Shown here piece by piece: positions 1-7,605 of a stretch of 16,859 bases of DNA. The stretch is taken from the NCBI GenBank assembly GCA_040902925.1, contig JBBDWJ010000254.1, positions 1-16,859 of the forward strand, written 5' to 3'. Positions within the stretch are counted from its first letter, which is position 1; every line of letters starts with the position of its first letter. The stretch is from JBBDWJ01 sp040902925. GTDB taxonomy: Bacteria > Acidobacteriota > Terriglobia > Bryobacterales > UBA6623. Below the pieces are notes generated by a model. It saw only the letters and a list, made by a program, of their open reading frames with translations, was not told the DNA's origin and did no database searches. The position numbers and the translations under genes are program-made.

Positions 1-22
1 CGCCCCAAGAGGCCGCAAACGT

Positions 23-51
23 TTGTCCACCTAATTCGTGGACACTACACT
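23..51 (+). promoter_or_regulatory. Candidate promoter with palindromic operator
   Basis: A perfect 7-bp inverted repeat, TGTCCAC (24-30) and GTGGACA (38-44) with a 7-nt spacer, lies just upstream of the first gene. It sits between a possible -35 (TTGTCC, 23-28) and a possible -10 (TACACT, 46-51) separated by 17 bp, each matching 4 of 6 consensus bases. No T-run follows, so a terminator is unlikely. A dimeric repressor bound here would block RNA polymerase. The palindrome is observed; the promoter and the regulatory role are inferred. Confidence 0.35.
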
Positions 52-69
52 AGTCACGCGGGCCACCCG

Positions 70-405
70 ATGACCGGCAAGAGAACGGCGGTTGCTGTTA
101 CCGCAGGGACCGGCATCGGAATACTGATAGGGAAGTTGACGCCAGGCAGCGCCGCTAATCTTCTAAGTCAAATTGTTGATCGTGTTTTTGCTTTCCTGGC
201 GGCGCAGGGTGGCTATGCGTCATTCGCTATCGTCATGACGGTAGGATTCGGCTGGCTCAGCGTTTGGTGTATCAGGCTTTTGGTAGACGGCAAGCAGAGT
301 GAAATCGACCGTGTCGCCGAAGAACGAGACAAGTTCGCACAACTCTTTATAGATGATTGGCAGTCTAGTAAGACCGATGGATTGAAGGGGGCTAAGCGCA
401 AATGA
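70..405 (+). CDS. Small membrane protein with coiled-coil tail, unknown function
   Basis: This 111-residue protein is not recognised. A weakly hydrophobic glycine-rich N-terminus (about residues 8-22) is followed by a convincing membrane segment (about 49-70). After that comes a charged heptad-like stretch (about 73-95) that could form a cytoplasmic coiled coil, and a basic tail. The design recalls small phage or mobile-element membrane proteins such as holin- or spanin-like accessories, but no family signature is visible. There is no clear Shine-Dalgarno before the ATG. The stop codon overlaps the next start by four bases (ATGA), so the two genes are probably translationally coupled. The base composition is more AT-rich than the genes after 1700, which suggests a horizontally acquired operon. 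Confidence 0.6.
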   Translation: MTGKRTAVAVTAGTGIGILIGKLTPGSAANLLSQIVDRVFAFLAAQGGYASFAIVMTVGFGWLSVWCIRLLVDGKQSEIDRVAEERDKFAQLFIDDWQSSKTDGLKGAKRK

Positions 406-953
406 ACGAACAGCAAATCGGATTGCTAGTAATTCAGTTGGCGGGAATGCTCTCCGTATTGGGCTGCATAGGTTTCATGCTCATCAAGAGCAGCGAAGAG
501 CAAGAAAGGTTCAAGCTCTACAAGATCAGGGACCAGCTAGTCTATCTGGCGGCCACCGGGGAGCTTCCGCAGGCCAGCCTAGTTTTTAGAGTCTTCTATC
601 GTGCGGTCAACGCGAGTATTTCGGAAGCCCAGAATCTTACTTTCGCCTCACTCGTGCGGGCCTCTATGATGGCCAAGACAGTACTTGAGCAGGAAAAGCG
701 TGAGCGGCTTGTTGAATCTGTGCATCGAACCTCGCCAGAAGCACAACGGGTGATTGCAGAGTTCCTTGGCACTATGATGACAATTGCATATGAGAACAGC
801 TTGGGGTTAAGGATATTCGTTGCATGCAAGGGCATGGTGAAGTCCACGCTTTCCGTGTTCCTGAAAGCCGCCAAGGCTGTGAACCCGCCAAAACCGTACG
901 CATACGAAACCTATGAGTATTGGCGTGAGATGCAACGAATCTGCCATGCATGA
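402..953 (+). CDS. Membrane-anchored protein of unknown function
   Basis: This 183-residue protein has one N-terminal transmembrane helix (about residues 7-27) and a mostly alpha-helical, charged cytoplasmic domain. A segment starting around residue 38 reads as a helical 'RDQLVYLAA' block, followed by helices rich in Arg, Glu and Ala. A short C-terminal tail is rich in Tyr and Pro (about 160-183). I recognise no enzymatic motif. An AAGGGGG Shine-Dalgarno lies about 10 nt upstream within the preceding gene, and the ATG overlaps that gene's stop. The pair therefore looks like one operon, perhaps making a two-component membrane complex. The gene ends ten bases before a transposase remnant on the other strand. 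Function could be phage-related, defence or signalling; none can be chosen from sequence. Confidence 0.6.
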   Translation: MNEQQIGLLVIQLAGMLSVLGCIGFMLIKSSEEQERFKLYKIRDQLVYLAATGELPQASLVFRVFYRAVNASISEAQNLTFASLVRASMMAKTVLEQEKRERLVESVHRTSPEAQRVIAEFLGTMMTIAYENSLGLRIFVACKGMVKSTLSVFLKAAKAVNPPKPYAYETYEYWREMQRICHA

Positions 954-962
954 TCGCCGGTC

Positions 963-1400
963 TCATGCCGTTAGCAATTCTGACAATGTCCAGATCCGAT
1001 CAGTTAAGCTAGCGCTCATCGCTGGCGTAATCCGCAGCGACCCGTGAACCCGGCAGAAGTTGTAGTAGGCAAAAAACAGCGCCAGCGCCGCATTGAGGTT
1101 CGCCCACTTCTTCGAGAACCCGTTGGTCAGTCGTGTTAGCCTCCGCAGATGCATGCGCATCGTGAGGTTGGTCCGCTCGACATGCGATGTGCAAATCTTT
1201 TCTTTGACGGGCATTCCGATGCGCTCGACTGGGACCGCCTCCACGCACTCAGGGGGCGAATAGCGGCGCTCGGCTTCAGCGGAGGCGCGGTAGACCTTGA
1301 TGAGCTGAGCGAAGCTGACGCGATGGCATAGCGAACAGGTGCGTCCAGAACCCAAGTCGGACGCCAAGCCGATGAAACCCGCCAAGCCCTCCAAGGGCAA
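963..1400 (-). pseudogene. IS1-type transposase remnant (C-terminal part)
   Basis: The last roughly 115 residues of this 145-codon frame match what I know of the C-terminal half of IS1-family DDE transposases. The features are a YSPPEC block, an SHVERTNLTMRMHLRRLTRLTNGFSKK block, an AYYNFCRVHGSLRITPAMSA block and a terminal DRIWTLSELL. The N-terminal zinc-finger/helix-turn-helix part and the first catalytic aspartates are missing. Resemblance begins around VSFAQLIKVY (near 1330), and the sequence upstream of that looks unrelated. No terminal inverted repeats are obvious. The copy cannot transpose by itself. It marks a past insertion between the foreign-looking membrane operon and the chromosomal genes to the right. 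Confidence 0.75.
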
Positions 1401-1714
1401 GGTTAGACTTAGACTACAGCGGCGCTATCCCGAATTAGCAGCTTGATTTTCGGGTCGCGAACGTGCGACCGGGGGGATGGGCCAACACAAGATTAGGACA
1501 GTACCAAACGCTGCCAAACCGTGCCAAAGCCTGCCACTTCTTGCCGAACCGTGCCACGCGCTCACCGCACTTTTCTGATTGTGGCGCGCCCCAATCTTCC
1601 CGGGATCGACGACTCACAATGGAACCACTCATGAGCCCAGGCGGGCTAGCAGCGAATCGCAATGCTTCCACGGCGGAGAATCTCGGGAGAGACAAGCGAG
1701 CGGCCGCAAAGCCG
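1401..1714. other. Non-coding region between transposase remnant and metallopeptidase
   Basis: No credible gene is visible in this 314-bp stretch. It holds a 6-bp inverted repeat (GGTCGC 1453-1458 and GCGACC 1465-1470) and the six-copy decamer array described separately. It lies downstream of the minus-strand metallopeptidase and beyond the broken 5' edge of the transposase remnant, so it may include debris from the insertion event. Confidence 0.5.
1501..1560 (+). repeat. Six-copy imperfect 10-bp tandem repeat
   Basis: Six consecutive decamers starting at 1501, 1511, 1521, 1531, 1541 and 1551 follow the pattern N-T-G-C-C-A/G-A-A-C/G-C. Examples are CTGCCAAACC, GTGCCAAAGC and TTGCCGAACC. The core TGCC (TACC in the first unit) recurs exactly every 10 bp, close to one DNA helical turn, so each core would face the same side of the helix. 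The period is not a multiple of three, so it is not a coding repeat. Confidence 0.8.
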
Positions 1715-2110
1715 TCACTCGTCGTCGAGATCAAGCACGCCGCGGCGGCGCTCGGCTTGACGAACTTCGTCTTCGTCCATGCCCAGGTGATGAGCCAGTT
1801 CGTGCCACAGCGTCTCGTAGACGATGCGAGGAATCTCGCGCGGGGAACGCGCGGCGCGCTCGATCGGACGCTGGAAGATCGTCACCTGGTCAGGAAGGAC
1901 CATGCCGTAGTTCCAGCCGCGCTCGGAAAGCGGAACGCCCTGGTAGAGGCCCAGCAAGGTGTGGCTAGGCGGCACTCCGGCAGCTTCCAGGTGCTCGGCG
2001 CGGGGCTCATCTTCGACCACGACGGTGAGATTAGAGAACCGCTCGCGAAAGCTTTGCGGGATGGTTTCCCAGGCGTCCTCAACCAAACGCTCGAAATCGT
2101 CGCGGCGCAT
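1715..2110 (-). CDS. Zincin-like metallopeptidase family protein
   Basis: This 131-residue cytoplasmic protein has a clear zinc-peptidase signature, WHELAHHLGMDED, with H103, E104 and H107 as likely zinc ligands and catalytic base. An acidic residue just after (D112 or E113) is a candidate third ligand. The length, the N-terminal FERLVEDAWETIP helix and the LLGLYQGVPLSERG strand fit the small 'metallopeptidase family protein' group (zincin-like, PF06262-type). Its physiological substrate is unknown to me. There is no signal peptide. The ATG is preceded by a weak GAGAG ribosome-binding sequence. It is transcribed away from the GGDEF/EAL genes and appears monocistronic. The acidic C-terminus ends at the repeat-bearing non-coding region. 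Confidence 0.85.
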   Translation of the reverse strand: MRRDDFERLVEDAWETIPQSFRERFSNLTVVVEDEPRAEHLEAAGVPPSHTLLGLYQGVPLSERGWNYGMVLPDQVTIFQRPIERAARSPREIPRIVYETLWHELAHHLGMDEDEVRQAERRRGVLDLDDE

Positions 2111-2445
2111 GCACTCTCAGTATGAGCCACGTCCGGCCCGGCGCGCCGGTCCCGGCGTGTGCCCGCTTGTGCCATAAGTTTTCGAGCACAGGGGATCCGC
2201 CAAGCGTCCCGAGGTTTCAAGCGGAGGGTGCCGCCCTGCCCTGGATTCCGAAAACACTCAGGGAGTCGCCCTACCACTTCGGGCATCGATTCGAGCCCTC
2301 GGGGCGCGTTTCGGCCAGAAACCAGTTCTCCACCCTAATACACATGGGCTGTGCTACTTAGTGGCAGTGGGACCATCGTACAACGCCGAAATGTGTCCGA
2401 TGATCTATTGGCCGCCGGCGCCCTCGCGGTCAACAGTTGATATTG
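2111..2445. other. Divergent intergenic region
   Basis: These 335 bp separate the minus-strand metallopeptidase from the first PAS-GGDEF-EAL gene and should hold promoters in both directions. A TGTGC/GCACA stem surrounds a 13-nt loop near 2169-2191. Several GC-rich complementary stretches (GCCC/GGGC) look faintly tRNA-like, but no cloverleaf can be closed. The last 58 bp are conserved upstream of the second GGDEF gene and are listed separately. Confidence 0.5.
2388..2445 (+). promoter_or_regulatory. Conserved upstream block of GGDEF/EAL copy 1
   Basis: The sequence before the first PAS-GGDEF-EAL gene can be aligned with that before the second (5053-5113). Both show GAAA(A)TGT, then CCGA, then an identical TCTATTGGC (2404-2412 and 5070-5078), then CCTC, then a GGT(T/C)AAC element. 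Both end in TAT(T/A)GGTGA containing the GTG start. The distance from TCTATTGGC to the GTG is 42 and 44 bp. It may be a shared promoter or leader; no standard -35/-10 pair is obvious. Confidence 0.45.
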
Positions 2446-4878
2446 GTGACGACCAACCCCCACACGGGCGGCCACGCGGATGCCGCGGTGTCGCAAAGCC
2501 AGCTTCGCGCGACCCTCGACGCCGTAGTGGTCGAAACGATGCGCACGGTGCTGCCGGCGCTGGTGATTCTCCAACTCGTTCTCTCGGCTCTTCACGTTGG
2601 GCATGCCTCGTGTCCGGCCGCCGCCGCGGTGGGCTGGACCAGCGCTCTGCTGTGCGTGGCGAGTTTTGCGCTCTGGGCCGCCTTGTTCCGCGACCGGGTT
2701 CCCATCGAATGGGCGCAGACCGTCGGCTCGGTTGTCGCGATGGTTACGCTCCTCAACCTGCTGCTGCATCTGTATCTGGTTTCGGAGCCGCGTCAGCCCC
2801 CGATGCTCACGCTGCTATTGATCGCCATCGGCTGCGTGGTGATTGCCGTTCGATGGCCGGTTCTGGTGCTGCTGGGTTGTCTTTCCGGTTGGGGCGCTAT
2901 CACGTGGGTCTTTCTTCCATGGTATGAGCGGCTTTCCAACGGCTTTGAACTGTTGGGCGCCACCGTGATCGTTGTCGCCGTCTGCAACTCCCGGCTGCGC
3001 ACCAGCCGCCATTTGCAGGAAGAAGAGCGGCGCCGTCGCGAACTGATGGCCAGCGAGGAGCGCATGGCGCTGGCGGTGCGCGGCGAAATGGACGGCCTGT
3101 GGGACTGGGACCTCAAGACCGATACGCTCTATTTTTCGCCGCGCTGGAAGTCGATGCTCGGCTACGAGGAGCACGAGATCGGCGAGTCGCCCGACGATTG
3201 GTTCAACCGAGTCCATCCCCACGACCTGAACGAGATGATGATCGACCTCTCCGCTCATCTCAGCGGCCAGACCGACCATTTCGAAAAGGAACACCGCATT
3301 CTACAGAAGGAAGGCGCCTACCGCTGGGTGTTGAGCCGCGGGTTGGCCGTTCGCGACGAGCGCGGCAAGGCTGTCCGCATCGTCGGCTCTCAGATCGATA
3401 TTACGCAGCTAAAAAGTTTTGAGTCGAGGCTCCTGCATGATGCCTTCCACGACCGGCTGACCGGGCTGCCCAATCGCGATTCGCTGATGGCGCGGCTCGA
3501 GGAGGTCATCGAGGCCCGCAAGCGCAATGTCCGGTATCTGTTCGCGGTGATGTTTCTCGATCTGGACCGCTTCAAAGTCATCAACGACAGCCTCGGCCAT
3601 CACATCGGCGATGAACTGCTGGCCGCGGTGGCCGAGCGGCTCGCCAGTTTCCACCGCGAAGGGGACATGGTGGCGCGTCTCGGGGGCGACGAGTTCGTCA
3701 TCCTGATGGCGGGGTTGCAGTCCCCCGAGGAAGCGACGCAAATCGCCAACCGCATTCAGGAAGCGCTCGCCGTTCCGTTCCAACTGGTGCGGCACGAGGT
3801 CGTCACAACGGCCAGCATCGGCATCGTGTTGAGCACGACCCATTTCGAACGGCCCGAGGACCTGCTGCGGAACGCCGACATCGCGATGTACCACGCCAAG
3901 GGCCGCGGGCAAGGGCAAAACCAGGTCTTCAACTCCGCGATGCACGTGCGCACCGTGCGCCTGTGGACGCTCCAGAACGACTTGCGCCACGCCCTCGAGC
4001 GGCAGGAGCTGGTGCTGCACTACCAGCCCCTGATCTCGCTCGAAACCGGCCGCATCAGCGTCGCCGAAGTGCTTATCCGCTGGCAGCGCTCGACCGGAGA
4101 GCTGGTCTCGCCCGCGGAGTTCATTCCGCTGGCCGAAGAGCTCGGGCTCATTGTGGATATTGGTGAATGGGTGTTGCGAGCCGCCTGCAAGCAGAACAAG
4201 CTGTGGCAGGACGCAGGGTTCAGGCCGATCCGCATCGCCGTCAATCTCTCGGCCCGCCAGCTCCGCCAAAAAGACTTTCCCAATACGGTCAAGCGGGTCT
4301 TGCAGGAGACCGGCCTCGAGCCGCAGTGGTTGGAGCTGGAGCTGACCGAAAGCGCCCTGATGGATAGCGCCGAAGTTACGCCGGCAGGCCTCCATGCCCT
4401 GTTCTGCATGGGTGTGCGGACCTCAATCGACGATTTCGGCACCGGCTATTCGTCTCTGACGTATCTGCGCCAGCTCAAGTTCAACACCTTGAAAATCGAT
4501 CGCTCGTTTGTTGCCGGGATTACGACCGATGAGAACGCCGCGGCTCTGGCCAAAGGCATGATTACCCTGGCGCACAACCTGCACCTCGACGTTGTCGCCG
4601 AGGGGGTCGAGACCCTTGGGCAGCTCTCGTTCCTGCACTGGCACGGCTGCGACCAGATTCAGGGCTTCCTCGCCAGCCGGCCATTGCCCTTGGCACGCTT
4701 TGCGGATCTATTGGAAGCCGACCGGCGGCTGCTGCAGGACTATTTCGCAACAAACCCTCCGCGCTCCCCTCACCTGGAACTTGCGCCGCCACCAGCCGCT
4801 GCGGCCTCGCCCACTCCCGTCGTAGCCGGGCTGCCGACGCCAGAGATGGAAGAGAGCCTGGCCGGCCGCTCGGTGTAG
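2446..4878 (+). CDS. Membrane PAS-GGDEF-EAL cyclic-di-GMP protein, copy 1
   Basis: This 810-residue protein has about six transmembrane helices (residues 33-182), a charged linker, a PAS domain with PAC motif (205-324), a GGDEF domain (330-490) and an EAL domain (505-755), then a Pro/Ala-rich tail. The cyclase signature GGDEF (413-417) is intact, as is an RxxD inhibitory site (R404, D407) five residues before it. The phosphodiesterase motif reads EVL (541-543) instead of EAL, a conservative variant. The other expected residues are present: NLSARQ, ELTES, DD (662-663), LKID (K683, D685), E719 in AEGVE, and QG. It could make or degrade c-di-GMP in response to a signal sensed at the membrane. 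GTG 2446 is chosen because copy 2 aligns there; TTG 2437 would add three residues. Confidence 0.93.
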   Translation: MTTNPHTGGHADAAVSQSQLRATLDAVVVETMRTVLPALVILQLVLSALHVGHASCPAAAAVGWTSALLCVASFALWAALFRDRVPIEWAQTVGSVVAMVTLLNLLLHLYLVSEPRQPPMLTLLLIAIGCVVIAVRWPVLVLLGCLSGWGAITWVFLPWYERLSNGFELLGATVIVVAVCNSRLRTSRHLQEEERRRRELMASEERMALAVRGEMDGLWDWDLKTDTLYFSPRWKSMLGYEEHEIGESPDDWFNRVHPHDLNEMMIDLSAHLSGQTDHFEKEHRILQKEGAYRWVLSRGLAVRDERGKAVRIVGSQIDITQLKSFESRLLHDAFHDRLTGLPNRDSLMARLEEVIEARKRNVRYLFAVMFLDLDRFKVINDSLGHHIGDELLAAVAERLASFHREGDMVARLGGDEFVILMAGLQSPEEATQIANRIQEALAVPFQLVRHEVVTTASIGIVLSTTHFERPEDLLRNADIAMYHAKGRGQGQNQVFNSAMHVRTVRLWTLQNDLRHALERQELVLHYQPLISLETGRISVAEVLIRWQRSTGELVSPAEFIPLAEELGLIVDIGEWVLRAACKQNKLWQDAGFRPIRIAVNLSARQLRQKDFPNTVKRVLQETGLEPQWLELELTESALMDSAEVTPAGLHALFCMGVRTSIDDFGTGYSSLTYLRQLKFNTLKIDRSFVAGITTDENAAALAKGMITLAHNLHLDVVAEGVETLGQLSFLHWHGCDQIQGFLASRPLPLARFADLLEADRRLLQDYFATNPPRSPHLELAPPPAAAASPTPVVAGLPTPEMEESLAGRSV

Positions 4879-5052
4879 TAAGCCTCGGTTGTTGGTTCAG
4901 GCGGGCGCGCTTTCTGTGGCTGGCGGCCGGTACTGTGCCGCCAAACGATCGATCGAAGGGCCGAGGACGCCTAAATCAAGCTAAGCCAAATAGAGTCAAC
5001 ACATTGGCGCGCGGGAAAGACCTTAAGTCCCACTCCAGTAAACACCCGTGTT

Positions 5053-5113
5053 GAAAATGTACCCGACGGTCTATTGGCGGAAACAGAGCCTCTAGGGTTA
5101 ACTCTCCCTATAG
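5053..5113 (+). promoter_or_regulatory. Conserved upstream block of GGDEF/EAL copy 2
   Basis: This is the counterpart of the block before copy 1, within the 235-bp gap between the two paralogs. It has the same ordered elements: GAAAATGT, CCGA, TCTATTGGC at 5070-5078, CCTC, GGTTAAC, and TATAGGTGA containing the GTG start. Intervening bases differ, so only the shared elements appear constrained. Each copy may therefore be transcribed or translated from its own equivalent signal. Confidence 0.45.
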
Positions 5114-7552
5114 GTGAGCTTCCGCGCCCCAAGCAGCAACTCGAAGCAGAGTGACCAGCCGGAATTTCGCTCGACTCTGGACGATGCCGTCCTGCAGTCG
5201 TTGCGGCTGGTGTTACCCGGTCTGGGTTTCCTATACCTGGTCGTCGCCGCGATTCGGGTCGCCCTGGACATCCAGCAGGCCTCGCAAGTCGCCTTCATCA
5301 ACGCCGCCTCGGCGGCCGCTTTCTTCGGTCTCTGGATGTTGCTGGTGCGCGGCGGAGTGACCGCGCGCCTGTCCCACCCCGTACTCGCGGCCGCGAGCAG
5401 TGTAGCGCTAGTCAACGCGCTGTTGCATTTCCAACGCACCGCCTCCCAGTGGCACTCCACCGAGATTCTGCTGTTGCTTGTCGGGATGGGCTGCGTGTTC
5501 CTGTCGCGGAGCTGGCTGGCGGTTTGCTGTGCAGCGGTTGTCGGGTCGGCGGGTTTCCTCGTTTGGGCGACGCGCCCTTCCCTGGAATGGCCGCACTACG
5601 CCGTTACGTTTCTTGGCGCGGGGGTCTTGGCTTTTGGGGCCCAAGCGGTGCGGCTGCGGGCATTCGATACCATCCGCGAGATGCGCCTCAGCGGGCAGCG
5701 ACTCCAGCAGGAACTAAAGACCAGCCAGGAACGCTATTCGCTGGCGTTGCGCGGCACCAACGACGGGCTCTGGGATTGGGACTTGGTGCGCCAGGAGATC
5801 TACTACTCGCCGCGCTGGAAGCGGCTGCTGGGGTATGAAGAACACGAGGTCGGCGCCAGCCCCGATGAATGGCTCAAGCGGGTGCATCCGCTCGATTCCT
5901 CGGCCCTTCGTAACGACTTGGATGCGCACTTGCGCGGGCAGTCCACGCAGTTCAGCAACGAGCATCGCATCCGCCATAAAGACGGCAGCTATCGCTGGGT
6001 CCTGACGCGCGGCCTCGCCGTCTGCAACGAACGCGGCGTGGCTATCCGTCTGGTGGGTTCGCAGACCGATATCACACGGCTCAAGGATGTCGAGTCGCGG
6101 CTGTTGCACGATGCGCAGCACGACCGGCTTACGGGCCTGCCGAATCGAACGTTTTTCCTCTCCTGCCTGCAGGATGCCATCGAACGGCAGACTCGCGACG
6201 GCGCGTTTCTGTTCGCGGTGCTGTTCCTCGATCTCGACCAGTTCAAGGTGGTCAACGACAGCCTCGGCCATCATGTGGGCGACCGGCTGCTCGAAGAAGT
6301 GGGGCAGCGGCTGTTATCGTGCAAAGCCCCGCTGGGAACCGTCGCCCGGCTCGGCGGCGACGAGTTCGTCATGCTCATCGAAGACCTGCGCGACCCGCGC
6401 GACGTGGAAAAGACGGCGTTGGCCGTTCAGGAAATGCTCTCGAAACCCATCCACATCGAGGGCCATGAGCTGTTCACCAGCGCCAGCATGGGAATTGCGC
6501 TGAGCATCGGACGCCATGAGCGCCCGGAGGACCTCATCCGCAACGCCGACATCGCTATGTACCGGGCCAAGTGCCGCGGCAAAGGCCAGTGCGAGCGCTT
6601 CGACTGGAGCATGCACAGCAACGCGGTCAACCTTTGGCAGCGCCAGCGCGATCTTCGCCGCGCCGTCGACCGCGACGAGTTCTTCATTCACTACCAGCCG
6701 ATCTTTTCGCTGCAGACTGGCCGCATCGTTGGCGCCGAAGCCTTGTTGCGCTGGCAGCGGGCCAACGGCGAACTGCTGGCGCCCAAGGATTTCATTCAGC
6801 TCACCGAAGAGATGGGCATCATCGTGCACATCGGCGAATGGGTGCTGCGTTCGGTGTGCGCCCAGAATCGCGCCTGGCAGCAGGCCGGCCTCGACCCGGT
6901 TCGCGTGTCGGTAAATCTTTCGGTCCGCCAGCTCAAGCAGAAGGATTTCGTCAACTCCGTGCGTCGCGTGCTCGAGGAAACCGGGCTGGAGCCGCGCTGG
7001 CTGGAGTTCGAGATCACCGAAAGCGCCTTGATGAAAACGATGGACGAAGCGCCCAGCACGCTTGCCGCGCTCGCGGAGATGGGCGTGCGGCTGTCGATCG
7101 ACGACTTCGGCAGCGGCGCGTCGTCGTTGAGCTCGTTGCAGCGCGTTTGCTTCGATACGCTCAAGATCTCGCGCACTTTTGTCGGCGACATGCTTGAAGA
7201 CAAAAAAGCAGCGGCCCTGGTCAAGAGCATGATCCGCCTCGCCCATAGCCTCGATATCAGCGTTACCGCCGCGGGCGTGGAATCCCGGGAGCAGCTTTCG
7301 TTCCTGCTGCGGGCGGGGTGCGACAAGATTCAGGGTTACGTGGCGAGCCGGCCGGTGCCCGCCGAGCGTTTCGAGGAAGCGTTACGCGTGGGCCGGCGTC
7401 TGGTAACGAGCCAACCGGTGGTGCGGGCTGACATTGAGGAATTCGAGCAACTGCCCATGGTGGCACTGCCCGTCCCCGTGACCGCGCAGCGCCAGAACGA
7501 TCTCGAGGAACTGGCCACGGCTCTTTCGCTTAGCAACGGCCCCAGCCGCTAA
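5114..7552 (+). CDS. Membrane PAS-GGDEF-EAL protein, copy 2, with degenerate EAL site
   Basis: This 812-residue paralog of the preceding gene has the same order: about six membrane helices (30-183), PAS/PAC, GGDEF and EAL. GGDEF (414-418) and the FLDLDQFKVVNDSLGHHVGD metal/substrate block are intact, so diguanylate cyclase activity is plausible. The RxxD inhibitory site is lost; the aligned residues are A405 and G408. The EAL triplet is present (542-544) and DD (663-664) is kept. However, the loop-6 Tyr is A669, LKID has become LKIS (S686), and the AEGVE glutamate is A720. The last position corresponds to the general base proposed for RocR (E352), so phosphodiesterase activity is probably absent. 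I infer a cyclase without product inhibition, or a c-di-GMP sensor. The gene converges on the Gfo/Idh gene 53 bp away. Confidence 0.93.
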   Translation: MSFRAPSSNSKQSDQPEFRSTLDDAVLQSLRLVLPGLGFLYLVVAAIRVALDIQQASQVAFINAASAAAFFGLWMLLVRGGVTARLSHPVLAAASSVALVNALLHFQRTASQWHSTEILLLLVGMGCVFLSRSWLAVCCAAVVGSAGFLVWATRPSLEWPHYAVTFLGAGVLAFGAQAVRLRAFDTIREMRLSGQRLQQELKTSQERYSLALRGTNDGLWDWDLVRQEIYYSPRWKRLLGYEEHEVGASPDEWLKRVHPLDSSALRNDLDAHLRGQSTQFSNEHRIRHKDGSYRWVLTRGLAVCNERGVAIRLVGSQTDITRLKDVESRLLHDAQHDRLTGLPNRTFFLSCLQDAIERQTRDGAFLFAVLFLDLDQFKVVNDSLGHHVGDRLLEEVGQRLLSCKAPLGTVARLGGDEFVMLIEDLRDPRDVEKTALAVQEMLSKPIHIEGHELFTSASMGIALSIGRHERPEDLIRNADIAMYRAKCRGKGQCERFDWSMHSNAVNLWQRQRDLRRAVDRDEFFIHYQPIFSLQTGRIVGAEALLRWQRANGELLAPKDFIQLTEEMGIIVHIGEWVLRSVCAQNRAWQQAGLDPVRVSVNLSVRQLKQKDFVNSVRRVLEETGLEPRWLEFEITESALMKTMDEAPSTLAALAEMGVRLSIDDFGSGASSLSSLQRVCFDTLKISRTFVGDMLEDKKAAALVKSMIRLAHSLDISVTAAGVESREQLSFLLRAGCDKIQGYVASRPVPAERFEEALRVGRRLVTSQPVVRADIEEFEQLPMVALPVPVTAQRQNDLEELATALSLSNGPSR

Positions 7553-7577
7553 GCAGCAAATTCTCTGCGTCGAGGAT

Positions 7578-7597
7578 CAGCTTCCCGGCGGAGGCTG
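7578..7597. terminator. Weak hairpin between convergent genes
   Basis: CAGCTTCC (7578-7585) and GGAGGCTG (7590-7597) form an 8-bp stem with one G-T wobble around a CGGC loop. It sits in the 53-bp gap between convergent stop codons. No T-run follows on either strand, so intrinsic termination is doubtful. Confidence 0.3.
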
Positions 7598-7605
7598 CCG
7601 AAATT

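Noticed and set aside
1463..2125. 220-codon plus-strand frame covering the decamer repeat and the metallopeptidase
   Set aside because: It overlaps a minus-strand gene with a clear HExxH motif, and the repeat period is not a multiple of three.
2200..2335. tRNA-like pattern (GCCC-GAAGTGGTA-GGGC D-arm-like stem and TTCGAGC T-loop-like word)
   Set aside because: The D-arm-like stem is on the minus strand while the T-loop-like word reads on the plus strand. No seven-base anticodon loop or acceptor stem can be closed.
3409..4395. 328-codon open frame on the minus strand inside the first GGDEF-EAL gene
   Set aside because: It is antisense to a gene with intact domain motifs. The long open frame is expected in GC-rich DNA, and its product has no recognisable domain.
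6314..7246. 310-codon open frame on the minus strand inside the second GGDEF-EAL gene
   Set aside because: Same reasoning: it is an antisense shadow of a conserved coding sequence. A similar shadow in the paralog follows from shared codons.
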